NCBI GenBank assembly: GCA_951812665.1
Contig: CATOST010000019.1
Location: 1-48,034 of the forward strand
Length of the DNA: 48,034 nt
Direction of reading: 5' to 3'
DNA from: an uncultured Acidobacteriota bacterium
GTDB taxonomy: Bacteria > Acidobacteriota > UBA6911 > RPQK01 > JAJDTT01
Shown in pieces: positions 45,619 to 48,034 of the stretch (within the stretch, counting starts at the first letter, position 1; each line of letters opens with the position of its first letter). The position numbers were made by a program, and so were the translations under genes. The notes beneath the pieces were generated by a model, which had not been told where the DNA came from, made no database searches, and saw only the letters and a program-made list of their open reading frames with translations.

Positions 45619-46425
45619 ATGATCGTCTGCAAAGGCGCTAGAGAGCTGGAGAGGATGCGCGAGGCCAACCGCTTGGTATCCGAGACCTTGGACCATCTGG
45701 GGACCATGATCCACCCGGGCGTGACCACGCGGCAATTGGATGCCGCCGCCGAGGACCTGATCCTCGGGAGCCGGGCCAGACCGGCCTTCAAAGGGTACCG
45801 GGGATTCCCCGCCAGCGTCTGCGCCTCCGTCAACAACCAGATCGTACACGGAATTCCCAATGACCAGCCTCTCAAAGAGGGAGATATCCTGTCCTTGGAC
45901 GTGGGGGTCTACTACAAGGGATTCTACGGTGACTCCGCCTGGACCTTCTGTGTGGGTGAGGTTTCCCCCAAACTGAGGAAGCTGTTGGACGTGACTCGCG
46001 AGTCCCTCTACCGGGGGATCGAGCAGGTGGTGGTGGGAAACCGCATCTCCGACATCTCCCACGGCATCCAGCAGTACGTGGAGGCCTACGGGTTTTCGGT
46101 GGTGAGAGAATTCGTGGGCCATGGGATCGGCAGGTTCCTGCACGAGGAACCGCAGGTCCCCAACTATGGTGAGCCTGGAAAGGGCCCCAGACTGAAGCCG
46201 GGCATGGTTTTGGCCATCGAGCCCATGGTCAACAGCCAGGGCCCCGGCGTCAAAGTGTTGGAAGACCGGTGGACGGCGGTGACGGCGGACGGGGGTTACA
46301 GCGCCCATTTCGAGCATTCAGTCGCCGTCACCGAAAACGGCCCCTGGATCCTCAGCAACTCCAGCGGCAGGACCCGCCGCGGGGCATCCAGTCCGGATTC
46401 GGCGATTGCGGGAGGCGAAGAATGA
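45619..46425 (+). CDS. map: Methionine aminopeptidase type I
   Basis: 268 residues from ATG 45619; an earlier in-frame start overlaps adk. Metal-binding residues: Asp in [20 protein letters not shown] (two aspartates), His in [14 protein letters not shown], Glu in LAIEPMVNS and Glu in [12 protein letters not shown]. It removes the initiator methionine. A C-terminal tail of about 20 residues ([15 protein letters not shown]) is longer than usual. The stop overlaps rpmJ. Confidence 0.95.
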   Translation: MIVCKGARELERMREANRLVSETLDHLGTMIHPGVTTRQLDAAAEDLILGSRARPAFKGYRGFPASVCASVNNQIVHGIPNDQPLKEGDILSLDVGVYYKGFYGDSAWTFCVGEVSPKLRKLLDVTRESLYRGIEQVVVGNRISDISHGIQQYVEAYGFSVVREFVGHGIGRFLHEEPQVPNYGEPGKGPRLKPGMVLAIEPMVNSQGPGVKVLEDRWTAVTADGGYSAHFEHSVAVTENGPWILSNSSGRTRRGASSPDSAIAGGEE

Positions 46426-46535
46426 AGGTTCGAGCTTCGGTCAAGCGAATCTGCAGGCAATGCAAGATCGTCCGCCGCAAGGGTGTGGTCCGAGTCATCT
46501 GCAGCAACCCGAAACACAAGCAGCGTCAGGGGTAA
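46422..46535 (+). CDS. rpmJ: Large ribosomal subunit protein bL36
   Basis: 37 residues, starting [20 protein letters not shown], with the zinc ligands CRQC, then C and H in [16 protein letters not shown] overlaps the map stop (ATGA). infA, often found between map and rpmJ, is absent here. Confidence 0.96.
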   Translation: MKVRASVKRICRQCKIVRRKGVVRVICSNPKHKQRQG

Positions 46536-46568
46536 TCGCCACCGCAGACGCCGGAGCAGATCAGCGCA

Positions 46569-46943
46569 ATGCGACTTATCGGAGTGAACATACCGGACAG
46601 GAAACGGGTTCTGATCTCTCTGACCTACATCTATGGGATCGGACGGGCTCGGTCCCAGAAGATCCTGGACGTAGCGAGAGTGGATGCGAACAAACAGACC
46701 GGGAACCTCACCGAGGAGGAAGCCACCAGGCTCCGACGGGTCATCGAAGACCAGGGGCGGATCGAAGGGGATCTGCGCAAGGAACTCCAGATCAACATCA
46801 AGCGTCTCATGGACATCGGCTGCTATCGGGGACTTCGGCATCGCCGGGGCCTTCCCACCCGAGGCCAGAGAACCCATACCAATGCCAGGACCCGCAAGGG
46901 CCCGCGCAAGATCCGCATCATGCGGAGAAAGAGGGGGCGTTAG
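46569..46943 (+). CDS. rpsM: Small ribosomal subunit protein uS13
   Basis: 124 residues. [40 protein letters not shown], and the C-terminal [20 protein letters not shown] are standard. It contacts uS19 and tRNA. The 151 bp after it, before rpsK, is long for this operon and shows no gene. Confidence 0.97.
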   Translation: MRLIGVNIPDRKRVLISLTYIYGIGRARSQKILDVARVDANKQTGNLTEEEATRLRRVIEDQGRIEGDLRKELQINIKRLMDIGCYRGLRHRRGLPTRGQRTHTNARTRKGPRKIRIMRRKRGR

Positions 46944-47094
46944 AGGCTCGGCGGGTGGCGAGCGCCGGGGTCCAGCGGCAATCTGCAGGGTACGCTCTCG
47001 GAGGCCGCGTCTGCGCACGGGAGGCGCAAACATTTCGAAAGGGAGTCGGCGAAGGGCGTTCTCGACCCCCGGGGCCGATTAGAGGAATAGCCGG

Positions 47095-47502
47095 ATGGCA
47101 AAGGGCAAAAAGACAAAAAGACGGAAGTCACCCAAGAAGAAGGATCGGAGATCCGTTCTTCATGGCATCGTCCACGTGAAGGCGACGTTCAACAATACGA
47201 TCATCACCATCACCGACCAGGACGGGAATGTACTATCGACCGCCACTGCCGGAATGCAGGGCTTCAGGGGGAGCCGCAAGAGCACTCCCTTCGCAGCCTC
47301 TCAGGCCGGGCATACGGCGGCCAATCGGGCCCGTGACCTGTACGGGATTCGCACCTGCGAGGTCTGGGTCAAGGGACCCGGCGGCGGCCGGGAGGCGGCC
47401 GTGCGCGCCATTCAGTCGTCTGGAATCGATATCAAATCAATCCGGGACGTGACGCCTATTCCCCACAACGGTTGTCGGCCGCCCAAGCGGCGCCGGGTTT
47501 AG
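47095..47502 (+). CDS. rpsK: Small ribosomal subunit protein uS11
   Basis: 135 residues. Basic start [20 protein letters not shown], then [37 protein letters not shown] and [17 protein letters not shown] at the end. It sits on the platform near the Shine-Dalgarno helix. Confidence 0.97.
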   Translation: MAKGKKTKRRKSPKKKDRRSVLHGIVHVKATFNNTIITITDQDGNVLSTATAGMQGFRGSRKSTPFAASQAGHTAANRARDLYGIRTCEVWVKGPGGGREAAVRAIQSSGIDIKSIRDVTPIPHNGCRPPKRRRV

Positions 47503-47568
47503 GTTCGGCGGCAACGGACCGGGAGTGCTGTATGTCATCGGCTGATCAGTTCGGGAAGGAGAAAGAGC

Positions 47569-48034
47569 TTGGCACGCTATAGGGGCCCTGTCTGCCGTCT
47601 CTGCAGACGCGAGGGGATGAAGCTGTTCCTCAAGGGGAATCGCTGCTTTTCGGAGAAGTGCGCCATCGAGAAACGGAACATCGTTCCGGGCGAGCATGGG
47701 CGCGACATGCGCGGCCGGCCCAGGATCATGGGGTTACGGCCAGCAGCTCCGTGAGAAACAGAAGGTCAAGCGAGTCTACGGCGTCCTGGAGCGCCAGTTC
47801 CGCAGCTATTTCGCCAAAGCCGCCAAAAAGAGGGGCGTCACCGGCGAACTCCTGTTGCAGTTTCTGGAACGGAGACTCGACAGTGTCGTCTATCGGCTCG
47901 GATTTGCCACCTCCAGGAACCAGGCCCGGCAGTTGGTCCGGCACGGACATATCCGGGTGAACGGACGACGGGTCAACATCCCTTCCTTCCTGGTCAAGGC
48001 GGGGGATGAAGTCTCGCTGCACCAGAAGAGTTGG
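47569..48034 (+). CDS. rpsD: Small ribosomal subunit protein uS4, zinc type; frameshifted and cut by window end
   Basis: TTG start ([20 protein letters not shown]) after AAGGAG. The zinc cysteines CRLC and C-x4-C in RCFSEKC mark the C+ form. The frame breaks at the GGGG run 47730-47733: RIMG should be followed by [16 protein letters not shown], which needs one G fewer. The remainder ([39 protein letters not shown]) is normal and runs off the window. uS4 is essential, so the lesion is probably a sequence error. Confidence 0.93.

Overview
The window is a high-GC bacterial chromosome segment from a Gram-negative organism: it carries lipid A/Kdo/heptose genes and beta-barrel outer-membrane protein remnants. 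The gene mix (twin-arginine amidohydrolase and Gfo/Idh proteins, DUF3108 protein, M19 and P1 peptidases, Zn-type ribosomal proteins) resembles Acidobacteriota or a related environmental lineage. That placement is inference and of moderate confidence only.

Region 1 (1-14950) is metabolic. It starts with the 3' part of an ethanolamine ammonia-lyase EutB-EutC fusion. A minus-strand run follows, coupled by ATGA overlaps: HAD phosphatase, M14 carboxypeptidase, amidohydrolase. Then come a D-2-hydroxyacid dehydrogenase, ferritin, a secreted Cys-rich unknown, M19 dipeptidase, cupin, and a frameshifted beta-propeller lactonase. A carbohydrate-type group closes the region: a secreted beta-propeller glycosidase-like protein, a DHDPS-family lyase, an aldo/keto reductase and a Gfo/Idh oxidoreductase.

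Region 2 (15000-22040) is an accessory patch of gene debris. A complete 2041-bp IS1634-family element (13-bp ends, CCTAAC target duplication) splits an outer-membrane protein gene. Beside it are a second outer-membrane fragment, a TPR protein, an internally deleted mrr restriction gene, a higBA module whose toxin has a TGA nonsense codon, an SRPBCC protein, tRNA-Ala(CGC), and an apparently intact hicBA module. hicBA lies between two 170-bp direct repeats of a P1 peptidase 3' end. Two nearly identical 25-bp palindromes sit at edges of truncated genes.

Region 3 (21867-29393) holds P1 peptidase, rnpB (RNase P RNA) and a minus-strand envelope operon: waaA, lpxK, waaF, waaC, an isoprenylcysteine-methyltransferase-like protein and a DUF3108 protein.

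Region 4 (29542-48034) is the fused str/S10/spc/alpha ribosomal cluster in canonical order from rpsL to rpsD, with secY, adk and map. It has a promoter followed by an attenuator-like hairpin upstream of rpsL. No infA lies between map and rpmJ. secY, adk and rpsD, and the lactonase in region 1, each carry a single-base indel in a G/C run, and rpsC lacks about 11 nt near its start. These look like sequence errors more than biology.

The strongest candidate for something undescribed is a 158-nt repeat present twice, at 21533-21690 (+) next to hicBA and at 44732-44889 (-) between secY and adk. Both copies fold into the same long stems with compensatory base changes, and G-U pairs fix the transcribed strand. 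It is probably a structured RNA or a mobile RNA-like element.
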